DNA of 64,000 nt from Alcaligenes faecalis (GTDB taxonomy: Bacteria; Pseudomonadota; Gammaproteobacteria; Burkholderiales; Burkholderiaceae_B). The position numbers were made by a program, and so were the translations under genes. Below the pieces are notes generated by a model that had not been told where the DNA came from, did not search any database, and worked only from the letters and a program-made list of their open reading frames with translations. This document shows positions 1 to 10,529 of the stretch, piece after piece. The DNA is taken from positions 2,728,001 through 2,792,000 of the forward strand of contig NZ_CP031012.1 in assembly GCF_009497775.1 (NCBI RefSeq), written 5' to 3'. The first letter of the stretch is position 1; each line of letters starts with the position of its first letter.

Positions 1-276
1 CTGACTGCCCTTTTCCACCACGGCCTCTTCACGCGACAAGATGCCGGGGTCGGTGCTCATGGCTTCCACATTGCCCAGCAAGGCTTGCACTTCCTGCGCA
101 TTGAACAAATCAGGCAGCAGTAAAAAGCCGTTGTCCTCGTACTCCCGCAGCTGGGACTTGTTCAAAGGCTGGCTACCTACCGGATCCGGATACACCACCG
201 GCTCCTGGCGGCTGACGATGGCCGCCGTTCGTTCTGTACGAGAGGTGTACAGATCGCTCATGGTCACTGTCATCAT
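1..276 (-). CDS. ectD: Ectoine hydroxylase EctD, N-terminal part (cut by window edge)
   Basis: Fe(II)/2-oxoglutarate-dependent dioxygenase that converts ectoine to 5-hydroxyectoine in the cytoplasm. Only the first 92 codons are inside the window, so the iron-binding residues cannot be seen. The visible part (DLYTSRTERTAAIVSRQEPV, then a NGFLLLPDLF stretch) matches the N-terminus of the EctD family. The start is a double ATG (276 and 273) with AAGGAG just upstream. The gene begins 15 bp after ectC and is the last visible member of the ectRABC(D) operon. The call rests on family resemblance plus position. Confidence 0.88.
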   Translation of the reverse strand, partial: MMTVTMSDLYTSRTERTAAIVSRQEPVVYPDPVGSQPLNKSQLREYEDNGFLLLPDLFNAQEVQALLGNVEAMSTDPGILSREEAVVEKGSQ

Positions 277-291
277 GCTCTCCTTAGGTCT

Positions 292-684
292 TCAGTCTTC
301 CACGATGGCTGGGTAGACCCCTTTCTCATCGTGAACTTCCTGACCGGTCAGGGGCGGATTGAACACGCAGATCACTCGCAGCGGCTCTTTGCCACCGCGC
401 AGATAGTGTTCATCGTGCTGGTCCAGGGCATAGACCACGCCTGGGCCCAAATCGTATTTCTTGCCGTCGGCAACGGTTTCGATTTCGCCATCGCCCTCGA
501 TGCACCACACCGCTTCCAGGTGATTCTGGTAGTGGATGTGGGTCTCGGTGCCAGGAAAAATAACGGTTTCATGAAAGGAAAAACCCATGCCGTCTTTCTT
601 GAGCAAAACACGGCGACTGACCCAGGTGTCTGTGCGCACCTCATCACGGGTTCCAATCACATCTTGCACGTTCTTCACCAACAT
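292..684 (-). CDS. ectC: L-ectoine synthase
   Basis: Cupin-fold enzyme that cyclises N-gamma-acetyl-2,4-diaminobutyrate to ectoine, the last step of ectoine synthesis. It has 130 residues, the usual family length. The cupin core is visible as [20 protein letters not shown], followed by [20 protein letters not shown]. The reading frame is open further upstream, but the ATG at 684 is preceded by GGAGGAG and overlaps the ectB stop in a TAATG junction. That arrangement indicates translational coupling with ect[13 protein letters not shown] is the expected family N-terminus. Confidence 0.96.
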   Translation of the reverse strand: MLVKNVQDVIGTRDEVRTDTWVSRRVLLKKDGMGFSFHETVIFPGTETHIHYQNHLEAVWCIEGDGEIETVADGKKYDLGPGVVYALDQHDEHYLRGGKEPLRVICVFNPPLTGQEVHDEKGVYPAIVED

Positions 685-1991
685 TAGCGTGCTCCTCCAA
701 TCTTCAGAATCTTGGCCTGTGTGCCGCGCTTGGACAGGCACTGGGCCACGCTGCGTTCAATAATGTCCAGACCTTGGCTCAGCTCTTCATTGCTGATGGT
801 CAGGGCAGGCAGCAGCTTCAGAACCTCGTCGTGGGCGCCCGAAGTTTCAATCACCAGACCTTGCTTGAAAGCCTGTGCGGCGATTTCATTGGCCAGACCG
901 GCACCGGGTGGTGTCACCAGGCCCTGAATCAAGCCGCGACCACGCACACTCAAGCCACGATCGGGATAGCTGTGCACCAGATTTTCCAGCCAGTCGCGCA
1001 CTTGGCGCTCCTTGCCCTGGATCTCGACTTCAAAGTCTTCATTGGCCCAGTAGCTTTCCAACGCTTGAGCGGCGGTCACGAAAGCCAGGTTATTGCCACG
1101 GAAGGTGCCGTTATGGGCGCTGGGCTTCCACACGTCCAGTTCAGGACGCAGCAGGACCAGGGACATGGGCAGTCCAAAGCCGGACAGGGATTTGGACAAG
1201 GTGATGATGTCAGGGCTGATACCGGCCTGCTCGAAGCTGAAGAAACGGCCCGTACGACCGCAACCGACTTGAATGTCATCGACAATCAGCAGCATGTCGT
1301 GCTCGCGGCACAGACGTTGCAACTCACGCAGCCAACGCTGTGTGGCCACGTTCACGCCCCCTTCACCTTGCACGGTTTCCACGATGACCGCGGCAGGATG
1401 GTCCAGGCCACTGCTGGGATCTTCCAGCAAGCGCTCCAGATAAGCCATCGTGTTGACGTCCGGGCCCAAGTACCCGTCATAGGGCATGAACGAGGTATTG
1501 CCCAGGGCCACACCCGCTGCACTACGAAATTTGGAGTTCGCCGTCACTGCCAGGGAACCCGTGCTGACGCCGTGGAAACCGTGCGTAAAGGAAATCACAT
1601 TCTGGCGACCCTTGACCTGACGTGCCAGTTTTAACGCCGCCTCCACGGCATTGGTGCCGGTAGGCCCCGTAAACTGCAAGCGGTAGTCCCACCCGCGCGG
1701 TTTGAGCAGAACTTTGTCCACCGTTTCAAGAAAGTATTTCTTGGCGCTGGTGGCCATGTCCAAACCGTGTACCAAGCCGTCGGTGTTCAGGTATTCAATC
1801 AGCTTTTCTTTCAGATGGGGATTGTTATGCCCGTAGTTGAGCGTACCGGCCCCACTGAAAAAATCGATGTATTGCCTGCCTGACTCGTCCTCCAAGACCG
1901 AGCCTCGGGCTTTGTTGAAAATGACCGGGAAGGACCGGACGTAGCCCCTTACTTCAGACTCCATCCGGTCGAATATTTTTAAATCAGTCAT
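684..1991 (-). CDS. ectB: Diaminobutyrate--2-oxoglutarate transaminase
   Basis: Class III PLP-dependent aminotransferase that makes L-2,4-diaminobutyrate from aspartate semialdehyde with glutamate as amino donor, the first committed step to ectoine. It has 435 residues, as is usual. The N-terminus ([20 protein letters not shown]) is typical of EctB. The motifs [28 protein letters not shown] and [13 protein letters not shown] (PLP lysine) are visible. The ATG is preceded by GGAGAGGA. A 95-bp gap separates it from ectA. Its stop overlaps the ectC start by one base. Confidence 0.96.
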   Translation of the reverse strand: MTDLKIFDRMESEVRGYVRSFPVIFNKARGSVLEDESGRQYIDFFSGAGTLNYGHNNPHLKEKLIEYLNTDGLVHGLDMATSAKKYFLETVDKVLLKPRGWDYRLQFTGPTGTNAVEAALKLARQVKGRQNVISFTHGFHGVSTGSLAVTANSKFRSAAGVALGNTSFMPYDGYLGPDVNTMAYLERLLEDPSSGLDHPAAVIVETVQGEGGVNVATQRWLRELQRLCREHDMLLIVDDIQVGCGRTGRFFSFEQAGISPDIITLSKSLSGFGLPMSLVLLRPELDVWKPSAHNGTFRGNNLAFVTAAQALESYWANEDFEVEIQGKERQVRDWLENLVHSYPDRGLSVRGRGLIQGLVTPPGAGLANEIAAQAFKQGLVIETSGAHDEVLKLLPALTISNEELSQGLDIIERSVAQCLSKRGTQAKILKIGGAR

Positions 1992-2086
1992 ATTTCCTCT
2001 CCTGGTTATAGAACGGCGTGTCTTGAGCCGACAAACAACAATCAGCGAACCAGACCGGCTCTACCGTTCTTTTGCGTAAAGTCCCC

Positions 2087-2644
2087 TTATCCAGAGTCCA
2101 AGGGGCCGATTCGTAATAGAGGTTCTGCCTCGTGAGCCTGTGCGGCAAACAAGGCGGTATCAAAGAATTCCTGTTCCTGCATGGGCGCTGCCCAGCGCCG
2201 GGCCATGGCGGCAAACAGGCCACGCGAGGCCCGGTTGCCGGGGCTGACCGTCGTTTCCAGATAGCGCAGGGAACGGCCACGCAAACGCTGCCTTAGATGG
2301 TCCAGCATGGCCTGCCCCAGACGACGCCCACGGGCGCGCTCGTGCACGGCTACTTGCCATACAAAGAGCACATCAGGACGGTCGGGGAGAAAGTAGGCAG
2401 AGATGAAACCGTCTATTTGTTCCCCACGCTGCGCGACAACGCAGGTCTGGGAAAAGTGCTCGCTGAGCAGCAAATAGAGATATTCAGAATTCAGATCCAG
2501 TGGCGGGCTGTCGGCAATCAGCTGATGGATTGCGGCGGCATCACGCAACAGGGGCGCACGCAGTATCAGCGCCGGGTCACTGGGGGCAGGATCGGTGGCA
2601 GTCATGCTGCCGGCCGAGCTGCCCGGACTAGGTCGATCCGTCAA
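2087..2644 (-). CDS. ectA: L-2,4-diaminobutyric acid acetyltransferase
   Basis: GNAT-fold enzyme that acetylates diaminobutyrate with acetyl-CoA, the second step of ectoine synthesis. The EctA signature [18 protein letters not shown] is clear. So is the acetyl-CoA loop region [20 protein letters not shown], followed by [18 protein letters not shown]. The start is uncertain. The longest frame begins with TTG at 2644, which overlaps the ectR stop as TTGA. An ATG at 2605 would give 172 residues. Neither has a strong ribosome-binding site, and both leave the catalytic domain intact. The overlap with ectR suggests co-transcription from the ectR promoter. Confidence 0.93.
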   Translation of the reverse strand: MTDRPSPGSSAGSMTATDPAPSDPALILRAPLLRDAAAIHQLIADSPPLDLNSEYLYLLLSEHFSQTCVVAQRGEQIDGFISAYFLPDRPDVLFVWQVAVHERARGRRLGQAMLDHLRQRLRGRSLRYLETTVSPGNRASRGLFAAMARRWAAPMQEQEFFDTALFAAQAHEAEPLLRIGPLDSG

Positions 2645-3168
2645 ACCACCAACCCGGATTCGGGGGGTACATCCCCTTCCGGGACCTCAAGAATAGGCGA
2701 GGCCGTATCGTCGGCCTCCAGCACAACATCCGGGTCAGCATCGAGCAAGCGCACAATGCGCTCCAGGGACAGGGTCATGGTGGCCTGTTCCAGCTCGGGC
2801 AACTCTTTCAAGGCGTCCGACAACTTCTTTTGCAGCGGGGACGGCGTATCGCGCGCCAGGGTCACCCCTTCGGGCGTCGCGCTGACAAAGACAATGCGTC
2901 GGTCTTCACGGCCACGCTCGCGCAGCACCAGTTTCTTGTCTTCCAGGCGGTCCAGAATACCGACCACGGTGCTGGGGCTGACGTGCATTTCACGGCTGAT
3001 GGCCGTGGCCGTCAGCGGGCCCTTTTCAATAATGGTGCGCAGGCAGATCAACTGGGGCGCGGTGATATTGCTGTACGCCGACAGTTGCCTGGAGTGCAGG
3101 GCAATCGAGCGCGTAATCTGGCGCAAGGCCCGCAAAATTCGTAAATCGTAGTGTTGATCTGTGGTCAT
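2641..3168 (-). CDS. ectR: MarR-family regulator of ectoine genes (EctR type)
   Basis: Winged-helix MarR-family DNA-binding protein of 175 residues. The fold is visible as an N-terminal helical dimerisation part, a recognition region around residues 50-80 ([20 protein letters not shown]) and a wing carrying [15 protein letters not shown]. An acidic C-terminal tail (about 150-175) is extra to the core. It is the first gene of the ect operon. EctR1-type MarR proteins repress ectABC in methylotrophs and some other proteobacteria, so the same role is inferred here. A palindrome and promoter lie directly in front of it, consistent with autoregulation. Confidence 0.85.
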   Translation of the reverse strand: MTTDQHYDLRILRALRQITRSIALHSRQLSAYSNITAPQLICLRTIIEKGPLTATAISREMHVSPSTVVGILDRLEDKKLVLRERGREDRRIVFVSATPEGVTLARDTPSPLQKKLSDALKELPELEQATMTLSLERIVRLLDADPDVVLEADDTASPILEVPEGDVPPESGLVV

Positions 3169-3189
3169 TTAATTAGCCAAACAAAATAA

Positions 3190-3243
3190 TTCAGCACGAT
3201 TAATTCGTGTTGAAATGATATGCCTAGAAAAGATCCAAGTCAA
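3190..3243 (-). promoter_or_regulatory. Putative ect operon promoter with EctR operator
   Basis: On the minus strand, TTGACT (3243-3238) and TATCAT (3220-3215) are separated by exactly 17 bp, a good sigma70-like promoter. Immediately downstream, 3214-3190 is an almost perfect 25-bp palindrome with TTCA, CACGA / TCGTG, TGAA arms around a TTAAT centre. It would cover the transcription start and ends 21 bp before the ectR ATG. A MarR-family dimer typically binds such a site, so autorepression is inferred. The rest of the 349-bp gap 3169-3517 (about 3244-3517) holds the yddG upstream region, in which I see nothing definite. Confidence 0.65.
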
Positions 3244-3517
3244 ACCGATTTACACTCACCATCATAGAGAGCGTAAACGCGTGGTTCTGACTCAAAATCC
3301 AAGAAAATGTAAGCGCCAGCTTCTTCAAAAGCGGGCCAGCCAGGAGCAGAACGATGCCCTGCTCTATCCCTTTTTCACCCGGAGCGGTTCAGGACGACAC
3401 GCAGCTTACAGTAAACTGTCCAAGCCCGAACCCAACCCGGCCCATTAACCCATAAGTCTCCTGGCCAAGTAAAGCCGCTGCCCGTTCACGGTGCGCCTTG
3501 CAGACAGTGAAACCAGC

Positions 3518-4429
3518 ATGAAGCAATCTGATAAGGCAACCCTGATTGGTCTGATCGCCATTGTTCTTTGGAGCACGATTGTCGGCCTGATACGCAGCGT
3601 CAGCGACTATCTGGGTGCTACCGGCGGCGCTGCCCTGATATACACCCTGGCCTCGGTCTTTCTTCTCTTATCGGTAGGTTGGGTACGCCTGCGCCACTTC
3701 CCGCGCCGCTATCTGATCTGGGGCAGCATTCTGTTTGTCTGCTATGAGCTGTGTCTGGCCCTGTCCATTGGCTATGCCCACAACAGCCAGCAGGCGATTG
3801 AAGTGGGCATGGTCAATTATCTGTGGCCCACCTTCACCATCGTGGCCGCTATTTTGTTCAACAAGCAAAAAGCCAACTGGCTGATCGCGCCGGGCCTGCT
3901 CTTGTCCATGATGGGCATCAGCTGGATTCTGGGCGGCGAGCAAGGTTTAAGCGTGCACAGCATCTGGCTGAATGTACAGGACAATCCCTTGAGCTATGGC
4001 CTGGCCTTTAGCGGCGCACTGATCTGGGCGGGCTACAGCACCATGACCGCCCGCATCGCCCAGGGCAAAAATGGCATCACCTTGTTTTTCATGCTGACCG
4101 CGGCCGTTCTGTGGGTGAAATACCTGGGCCAAGGTGCACCCGCAATGAGCTTTACTGTTCCAGCACTGGTGTATTTGCTACTGGCCGCCATTGCGATGGG
4201 CTTTGGCTATGCCGCCTGGAACGTGGGTATTTTGCACGGCAATGTCACCATACTGGCCGGCGCTTCCTACTTTATTCCGGTCTTTTCAGCCGCCCTGTCC
4301 ACCTTCCTGCTGCAAGCTCCTTTGACGCTCACCTTCTGGCAAGGCTCGGCCATGGTGTGTTCGGGGGCCTTGTTGTGCTGGCTGGCCATCCGGGTTCGCA
4401 AACCCAGGCCGGTGAAACGCACTGCCTGA
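3518..4429 (+). CDS. yddG: YddG-type aromatic amino acid exporter (DMT/EamA)
   Basis: Inner-membrane drug/metabolite transporter with two EamA halves and about ten hydrophobic segments. The N-terminus (KATLIGLIAIVLWSTIVGLI) and the region FVCYELCLALSIGYA closely resemble E. coli YddG, which exports aromatic amino acids and some toxic analogues. The frame is open from a GTG at 3491, but the ATG at 3518 gives 303 residues, close to the family length. The gene is divergent from ectR and faces tldD across a bidirectional terminator. The substrate is inferred from resemblance only. Confidence 0.85.
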   Translation: MKQSDKATLIGLIAIVLWSTIVGLIRSVSDYLGATGGAALIYTLASVFLLLSVGWVRLRHFPRRYLIWGSILFVCYELCLALSIGYAHNSQQAIEVGMVNYLWPTFTIVAAILFNKQKANWLIAPGLLLSMMGISWILGGEQGLSVHSIWLNVQDNPLSYGLAFSGALIWAGYSTMTARIAQGKNGITLFFMLTAAVLWVKYLGQGAPAMSFTVPALVYLLLAAIAMGFGYAAWNVGILHGNVTILAGASYFIPVFSAALSTFLLQAPLTLTFWQGSAMVCSGALLCWLAIRVRKPRPVKRTA

Positions 4430-4523
4430 AAAAACCATACTCATTAATCCCGGCATGGCTGTGCCTGCCGCGCAAAAATCAAAATTAAATCCAATTTGCT
4501 GCAGCGCAATAAAAGCAGCATAA

Positions 4524-4565
4524 AAAAAGACCGCCCAAAGTTGAATTAACTGGGGCGGTCTTTTT
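4524..4565. terminator. Bidirectional rho-independent terminator
   Basis: A 13-bp perfect stem (4524-4536 with 4553-4565, core GACCGCCC/GGGCGGTC) is flanked by an A-run on the left and a T-run on the right. It lies between the convergent ends of yddG and tldD and can serve both. Confidence 0.9.
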
Positions 4566-4593
4566 ATCGGTTTTGATTAGCCGACAAATTAAA

Positions 4594-6054
4594 TCAGGCG
4601 GTTCCACCTACGGTCAGGTTTTCCATCCGCACGGTAGGAATACCCACTCCAACCGGAACGCTTTGACCTTCTTTACCGCAAGTACCCACTCCTGAATCCA
4701 GCTGCATGTCATTACCGATCATGCTGATTTGATTCATGGCATCGGGGCCACTACCAATCAAGGTGGCACCTTTAACGGGGTACATCAGTTTGCCGTTTTC
4801 AATCACCCAGGCTTCCGAAGCCGAGAAAACAAACTTACCGCTAGTAATATCGACCTGGCCGCCACCGAAGTCTACGGCATATAAACCCTTTTTAACCGAG
4901 GCAATAATTTCCTGCGGGTCTTTATCGCCACCCAACATAAAGGTGTTGGTCATGCGCGGCAAAGGCAGGCTGGCGTAGGACTCGCGACGGCCATTGCCCG
5001 TAATGGCGGCACCCATCAAGCGCGCATTATGGGTGTCTTGCAAATAACCTTTCAAAATACCGTCTTCAATCAGGACGGTACGTTGTGTGGCATTGCCTTC
5101 GTCATCCATATTCAAGGAACCACGGCGGTTTTCCAAAGTGCCATCATCAATGACGGTCACGCCCTTGGAGGCCACGCGCTGGCCAATACGGCCCGAGAAC
5201 AGGCTGCTGCCACGACGGTTGAAGTCACCTTCCAAACCGTGGCCTACCGCTTCGTGCAGCATGACGCCTGGCCAGCCTGGGCCCAGAACCACCGTCATCT
5301 GACCGGCTGGCGCGGGTTTGGCTTCCAGATTCGTCATGGCCGAACGCACGGCCTTGTCCACGTAGCTGCGCAGCATATCGTCGGAGAAGTAGGACAGATC
5401 AACCCGTCCACCACCGGCGGCCGAACCACGTTCACGACGGCCATTCTGTTCAACAATGACCGACAAGGACAAGTGCACCAAGGGGCGTACATCAGCAGCC
5501 AGACGGCCATCGCTACCGGCCACCAGCACCACATCGTACTCCGCACCCAGGCTGGCCATGACCTGCACCACGCGGGGGTCTGCGGCACGCGCCAAGGCAT
5601 CCAGTCGTCCTAACAAAGCCACTTTTTCAGGGGCAGGCAAGCTGGCAATCGGGTCTGTGCCCGTATACAAGGTGGGACGCTGCGAATCGGCCGGCACCAG
5701 AATACCGCTTTTACCCGAGCCGCCCTGGCGTGCAATCGAGCGCACCACACGAGCCGAAGACAGCAAGGCCTCCGGGCTGAGGGAATCCGAATAGGCAAAG
5801 GCGGTTTTCTCGCCGCTTAATGCGCGCACACCCACGCCCTGCTCAATAGAGAAGCTGCCGCTTTTGACGATCCCTTCGTCCAGCGCCCAGCCTTCGCTGC
5901 GGGTGTACTGAAAATACAAATCGGCGTAGTCAGCCTGATGGGTGAAGATCTCACCGAGCGCGCCGGACAAATGGCTTTCATTCAAGCCCCAGGGCTCAAG
6001 CAACAGTCCACGGGCGCATTCCAGGGCATTGATAGCCGGATCAACTAACTTCAT
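4594..6054 (-). CDS. tldD: Metalloprotease TldD
   Basis: Large subunit of the TldD/TldE (PmbA) zinc protease, which processes ribosomally made peptides and degrades unfolded peptides in the cytoplasm. It has 486 residues, the normal length. The zinc-binding signature [12 protein letters not shown] is present with H267, E268 and H271. The C-terminal part has [20 protein letters not shown], typical of the family. The ATG is preceded by AGGAA. The partner TldE/PmbA is not in this window. The gene is monocistronic, closed by the terminator at 4524-4565. Confidence 0.95.
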   Translation of the reverse strand: MKLVDPAINALECARGLLLEPWGLNESHLSGALGEIFTHQADYADLYFQYTRSEGWALDEGIVKSGSFSIEQGVGVRALSGEKTAFAYSDSLSPEALLSSARVVRSIARQGGSGKSGILVPADSQRPTLYTGTDPIASLPAPEKVALLGRLDALARAADPRVVQVMASLGAEYDVVLVAGSDGRLAADVRPLVHLSLSVIVEQNGRRERGSAAGGGRVDLSYFSDDMLRSYVDKAVRSAMTNLEAKPAPAGQMTVVLGPGWPGVMLHEAVGHGLEGDFNRRGSSLFSGRIGQRVASKGVTVIDDGTLENRRGSLNMDDEGNATQRTVLIEDGILKGYLQDTHNARLMGAAITGNGRRESYASLPLPRMTNTFMLGGDKDPQEIIASVKKGLYAVDFGGGQVDITSGKFVFSASEAWVIENGKLMYPVKGATLIGSGPDAMNQISMIGNDMQLDSGVGTCGKEGQSVPVGVGIPTVRMENLTVGGTA

Positions 6055-6582
6055 CGTTTATTCCTACTGACAGATCCCCGGCAAGCCCATGGCTGCAAGG
6101 GACGAAAATGGGTACCAAAAGACGTGCTGACATCAACTTGGCTTCCGTCCATCTGAGCATTAAAACAGAATGTGCCACCGTATGCGATGCCGACGTACTG
6201 ATCGGGCGGTTTCCGGGCTTTCAGAACCATAAATCAGCCGGTTGAACTAATAGGTTCAAAAATTCCAATTACGACATTTTCTGATACGGAATTAAAACTA
6301 TTTTAAAATCTCCCTAATTAGAAACCCACCTATACGGTTTTGATATAAACCCATTCAAATTCATGATAACCCCTGATTAGATTAATTAATCAAGTGCCAT
6401 TGAATTGTCTAATGGCCTTAAATAATTACAAAAACCAAACAACTTTTTGATTAAGCGTTTATTTTTTATCCAAACTACTTATCTTTTCAAGAAAATCAAA
6501 GTACACTGTTTTCGCATGATAAACACGAGCTTGTACAGGCAGGGTTTATCAGATAACTACAAACATGAAACAGGAATCCCAT
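6055..6582. other. AT-rich intergenic region before the H-NS-like gene
   Basis: This 528-bp gap is visibly richer in A+T than its surroundings from about 6235 to 6560, with many A- and T-tracts and a 12-bp palindrome GATTAATTAATC at 6380-6391. I see no convincing gene. It must hold the tldD promoter (left end, minus strand) and the promoter of the H-NS-like gene. Such curved AT-rich DNA is a typical target for H-NS-type proteins, so autoregulation is a reasonable guess. Confidence 0.55.
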
Positions 6583-6930
6583 ATGTCAGTCGAAACTTAC
6601 AGCTCCGCGAAGCAAAAGATAGAAAAAGAGATTCTGCGTCTGCAAAAGCAGATGAAATCCCTTCGAGTCAAACAGCGTCGTCCTGTGATCGCGTCTATCG
6701 TCAAGTCCATGCAAGATAACGAGATCACGATTGAAGAAGTCGCTGAAGCTCTGGAAAATTCCGCCCGCCGCGGTGCTGGTGCAGGTTCCGACGGCCCTAA
6801 AACCAGCTTGCCTCCCAAATACCGCCACCCCGGCACCCAGGACACCTGGACGGGCCGTGGCCGCCCACCACGCTGGATCATTGATGCTGAAGCCAATGGT
6901 CGCAGCCGTGAAGAGTTCCTTATCAAATAA
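6583..6930 (+). CDS. H-NS family nucleoid-associated protein
   Basis: Small nucleoid protein that binds AT-rich DNA and silences genes. It has 115 residues from the ATG at 6583. A second ATG lies at 6565, but AGGAA sits at the right distance before 6583. The N-terminal half is a coiled-coil oligomerisation segment (SSAKQKIEKEILRLQKQMKS). The C-terminus carries the DNA-binding domain with PPKYRHPGTQDTWTGRGRPP, the W-x-GRGRPP form seen in betaproteobacterial H-NS proteins. It is monocistronic, with a strong terminator 20 bp downstream and a long AT-rich leader region. Confidence 0.93.
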   Translation: MSVETYSSAKQKIEKEILRLQKQMKSLRVKQRRPVIASIVKSMQDNEITIEEVAEALENSARRGAGAGSDGPKTSLPPKYRHPGTQDTWTGRGRPPRWIIDAEANGRSREEFLIK

Positions 6931-6950
6931 GCTTGGGAACCAAACAAAAG

Positions 6951-6980
6951 AAAGGGACCGCTTGAAAAAGCGGTCCCTTT
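6951..6980. terminator. Bidirectional rho-independent terminator
   Basis: A 13-bp perfect stem (6951-6963 with 6968-6980, core GGGACCGCTT) with a four-base loop is followed by a short pyrimidine-rich tail (CTTATT) on the plus strand. It ends the H-NS-like gene and can also stop the convergent DUF4136 gene. Confidence 0.88.
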
Positions 6981-7024
6981 CTTATTGATATAAATCCCCT
7001 ACATAATGCCGGGGTACTGGCGAC

Positions 7025-7672
7025 TCAATCCCGAGGTAATGGATATCGGATATCAATTACTTGCCCATTATTACCAGGGAAACCATCAAATATGGCCTGG
7101 GACAAAAATGGCATCTGCTGGTCCAGGTTGTCGGAATGGCTATAAGAGACGGCTGTGGCGCGATACACTTCTGCGCCCGAGTTTTGATTATCTGTAATGA
7201 TTACATTTAGATAATTTTTATACACAGTGACAGGAACATTCACTACATTCGGAGAATAAAAGAAACCTCCGCCCCAACCATCATTTGGCGCATAATAGCC
7301 GCGCCCGATTCCCCAAGCCGATGGACCATAAAAACTATCTGCAAATTGAGGCACCCAGCTTTGTTCCTGCGGATTGCCATAATCCATTTGCAGCACAAAA
7401 CGCGCGGACTTCAGATCCGCCGCTTGCACCAGTCCCGTAACGCCAATAGAAGCCCGCACAGAATCGGCAAAAGACTGGTATTGCAGACTACTGCTTTTGT
7501 CCGGCGAAGACTTGATGTAATAGGTATCGCCACTGGTGGCCGTGGGCCATTGCTGATAACGCGTCAATTTGGCGGACCAGCTAGGCGCAGCGCAAGCCGT
7601 GGTCAATACCGCCAATGCCAGGCTCATCAGGCGTAGGGCGCGCCAGGAAAACCCTTCAGAAAATAACGTCAT
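7025..7672 (-). CDS. DUF4136-family putative lipoprotein
   Basis: Exported protein of 215 residues. A hydrophobic signal segment (residues 11-26, LRLMSLALAVLTTAC) ends at a cysteine in a weak lipobox (TTAC), so attachment to a membrane by lipid is likely but not certain. The body resembles DUF4136 proteins, with repeated KSARFVLQMDYG-like beta strands and a glycine-rich middle (YYAPNDGWGGGFFYSP). No function is known for the family. It stands alone, divergent from pepN, with the shared terminator behind it. Confidence 0.72.
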   Translation of the reverse strand: MTLFSEGFSWRALRLMSLALAVLTTACAAPSWSAKLTRYQQWPTATSGDTYYIKSSPDKSSSLQYQSFADSVRASIGVTGLVQAADLKSARFVLQMDYGNPQEQSWVPQFADSFYGPSAWGIGRGYYAPNDGWGGGFFYSPNVVNVPVTVYKNYLNVIITDNQNSGAEVYRATAVSYSHSDNLDQQMPFLSQAIFDGFPGNNGQVIDIRYPLPRD

Positions 7673-7836
7673 AGTTTCACCCTTGCTTGTTTTTCGCTTG
7701 CACGTTCAAGCCCGATTAATGACAGCGCCGTAGCGCCGACGAACAATTAGTTTACTGCCTGTTTCTGGCGTCCAGTGTGGGCGTTCAAACAACATTACAA
7801 TAGACCATCTTTTTTCGATTGTCGGACCAGGATCAC

Positions 7837-10515
7837 ATGCGCACAGACACCTTACCTACGATCTCCCGCCACGATTACCAGCCCTACCCCTATCAAATAG
7901 AAAAGGTACGGCTGGAGTTTGATCTGGCGGCCGAGCAAACCTTGGTTCGACTGGCTTTTCGAGCCAGCAGCCGGGACGGCCAGGTCCGCCCCCTGGTACT
8001 GGATGGCGAAGACATTGAACTGCTTGAAGTCAGTATCAACGGCGTCGCCCTGACTGCCCAGGATTACCAGCTTGATGAGCAGGGCCTGACGCTCTCGCCC
8101 CAGACCGCAGAATTTGATCTGGTGCTGGTGAGCCGTTGCCGCCCGCAAGACAACACCATGCTCATGGGCTTGTATGTCTCGGGCCAGAATCTGTTTACCC
8201 AATGTGAAGCCCAGGGCTTTCGTCGTATTACCTTCTTCCCGGACCGTCCTGATGTGATGTCCCGTTATGAAGTGGTGCTGCGCGGCGATGCCACGCTTTA
8301 CCCGTATCTGCTCTCCAACGGCAATTTGCTGGAAAGCACAACGCTGGACGATGGCCGCAGCCAGGCCATCTGGGAAGATCCTTTTCCAAAGCCTTCTTAT
8401 TTATTTGCACTGGTTGCTGGCGATTTTGATGTACGCGAACGCGAAATCAAAAAGGCCAATGGCCAGCCTGCCCTATTGCAGGTTTATTGCGATCGTGGTG
8501 ACGGCGATAAAACAGAATGGGCCATGGAATGCCTAGAACATTCGGTACGCTGGGATGAACAACGCTTTGGCCTGGAACTGGATCTGGACCGCTTCATGAT
8601 TGTGGCCGCTCGCGACTTCAATATGGGCGCGATGGAAAACAAGGGCCTTAACATCTTTAATGCCGCCTATGTGCTGGCGGATGCACAAAGCACCACCGAT
8701 GCCTCCTTCCACGCGGTTGAAGCCGTTATTGGTCACGAGTACTTCCATAACTGGACCGGCAACCGCGTCACCTGCCGCGACTGGTTCCAGCTTTCCCTGA
8801 AAGAAGGCCTGACGGTTTTCCGCGATCAGGAGTTCTCTGCCGATATGCTGGCCCAAGGGCTGGATGGCGCTCAGGCCGCCAGTGCCCGTGCCGTCAAACG
8901 CATTGATGATGTCAGCGTCTTGCGTGCCGCCCAGTTCCCTGAAGATGCCGGCCCGATGGCTCACCCCATTCGTCCCGAGAGCTATCAGGAAATCAGCAAC
9001 TTTTACACCGCCACTATTTACGAAAAAGGCGCTGAAGTCATTCGCATGCAGCACACCTTGCTGGGCGAAGAAAACTTCCAGGCTGGTATTCGTGAATACT
9101 TCAAGCGCCACGACGGCCAGGCAGTGACTTGCGATGATTTCGTGGACAGCATGGACAGCGTGTATCGCCAGGTCAAACCCGGCCAAAGTCTGGAGCAATT
9201 CCGCCGCTGGTATCAGCAAGCGGGAACTCCACGCGTTCAGGTCAGCCTGCTACACGACCCAGCCGCCCAGACCGCCACACTGACCCTGCGCCAAAGCAAT
9301 GAGCCCGCCGGGATCGAGAACAAATCCACACCCAAGCCACCTTTGCACATCCCCTTTGCCCTGGGCATGCTGGATCAGCAAGGCACACCACTGACTCTGC
9401 ATCTGGATGGTCAGCAAGGCGATACGCTGGTACTGGATTTCACGCAAGCCGAACAAAGCTGGACCTTCACACAGATTCCTGAGGCGCCGGTTCTGTCCTT
9501 GCTGCGCAATTTCTCTGCGCCTGTGCGGGTGGACTACTACCGTCCGGATTCCGAGCTGGCTTTGCTGGCCCGTCACGACACCGATCCGTTTGCCCGTTGG
9601 GAAGCGGCTCAGCTGCTGGCTACCCGTCTGATTTTGTCCTCGGCATCGGGACGCACGCCGTCGGCCGCACAATTGGCGACGGTGGTGCAAACCTGGCATG
9701 CGCTGGTACAAGACCCTGCCTTGAGCCCTGCTTACAAGGCCCGCATCCTGTCCCTGCCCAGCGAACGCGAATTGCTGGAACAAACCAAGCCCATGACCCC
9801 GCGTACCGTGGTTCAGGCTCGTCGCCAGCTGCAACGTGAACTGGGTCTGGCCCTGACGCCCTACTGGCAGGAGCTGTATCAGTACCTGAGCCTGGAACAA
9901 GCTCCCTACAGCCCCGACGCCTTGCAGGCTGGCCAGCGCTCCTTGCGCAATCTGGCCCTGAATTACCTGCTGGTGGCCGGCGTGAATACCGGCCCGCAAT
10001 TGGCACGCAATCAATACGATCAGGCCACCAATATGACTGATCGCATGGGTGCGCTTAGTGCGCTGGTGAACTACGGTGACGAAGAGGATCGTCAGGACGG
10101 TCTGGATGACTTTTTCCAGCGCTGGCAGGACAATCCCCTGGTGCTGGACCGCTGGTTCAGCTTGCAGGCCACCGCCCCCAGCACACAAGTTGCCCAGGTG
10201 CGCGCCCTGATGCTGCATCCTGCTTTCTCGATGCGCAACCCCAACCGCGCCCGCTCTCTGATTTTCCAGTTCTGCATGAATAATATGCAGGCTGTACACA
10301 CGCCGGAAGGCTATACCTTCTGGGCCGAGCAAGTCATTGCCCTGGACAAGCTCAACCCGGAAATCTCTGCCCGCCTGGCCCGTGTGTTTGATAACTGGGC
10401 CCGCTTTGAACCCGAAGCCCGCGACCTGCTCAAGGCAGCGCTGGAGCGGATTCAGGCCGAACCCGGCCTGTCGGGCAATGTGGCCGAAATCGTACATAAA
10501 GCATTAACTCTTTGA
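7837..10515 (+). CDS. pepN: Aminopeptidase N
   Basis: M1-family zinc aminopeptidase that removes N-terminal residues from peptides in the cytoplasm. It has 892 residues from the ATG at 7837. An in-frame TTG at 7819 is possible, but AGGA lies just before the ATG. The substrate-binding GAMEN motif is at 264-268. The zinc site HEYFH is at 300-304 with the third ligand E323 ([13 protein letters not shown]). The C-terminal helical domain is complete. It is longer than E. coli PepN by about 20 residues. The fbp gene follows 14 bp later, suggesting one transcript. Confidence 0.97.
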   Translation: MRTDTLPTISRHDYQPYPYQIEKVRLEFDLAAEQTLVRLAFRASSRDGQVRPLVLDGEDIELLEVSINGVALTAQDYQLDEQGLTLSPQTAEFDLVLVSRCRPQDNTMLMGLYVSGQNLFTQCEAQGFRRITFFPDRPDVMSRYEVVLRGDATLYPYLLSNGNLLESTTLDDGRSQAIWEDPFPKPSYLFALVAGDFDVREREIKKANGQPALLQVYCDRGDGDKTEWAMECLEHSVRWDEQRFGLELDLDRFMIVAARDFNMGAMENKGLNIFNAAYVLADAQSTTDASFHAVEAVIGHEYFHNWTGNRVTCRDWFQLSLKEGLTVFRDQEFSADMLAQGLDGAQAASARAVKRIDDVSVLRAAQFPEDAGPMAHPIRPESYQEISNFYTATIYEKGAEVIRMQHTLLGEENFQAGIREYFKRHDGQAVTCDDFVDSMDSVYRQVKPGQSLEQFRRWYQQAGTPRVQVSLLHDPAAQTATLTLRQSNEPAGIENKSTPKPPLHIPFALGMLDQQGTPLTLHLDGQQGDTLVLDFTQAEQSWTFTQIPEAPVLSLLRNFSAPVRVDYYRPDSELALLARHDTDPFARWEAAQLLATRLILSSASGRTPSAAQLATVVQTWHALVQDPALSPAYKARILSLPSERELLEQTKPMTPRTVVQARRQLQRELGLALTPYWQELYQYLSLEQAPYSPDALQAGQRSLRNLALNYLLVAGVNTGPQLARNQYDQATNMTDRMGALSALVNYGDEEDRQDGLDDFFQRWQDNPLVLDRWFSLQATAPSTQVAQVRALMLHPAFSMRNPNRARSLIFQFCMNNMQAVHTPEGYTFWAEQVIALDKLNPEISARLARVFDNWARFEPEARDLLKAALERIQAEPGLSGNVAEIVHKALTL

Positions 10516-10529
10516 CCTCGGAGTCTGTC

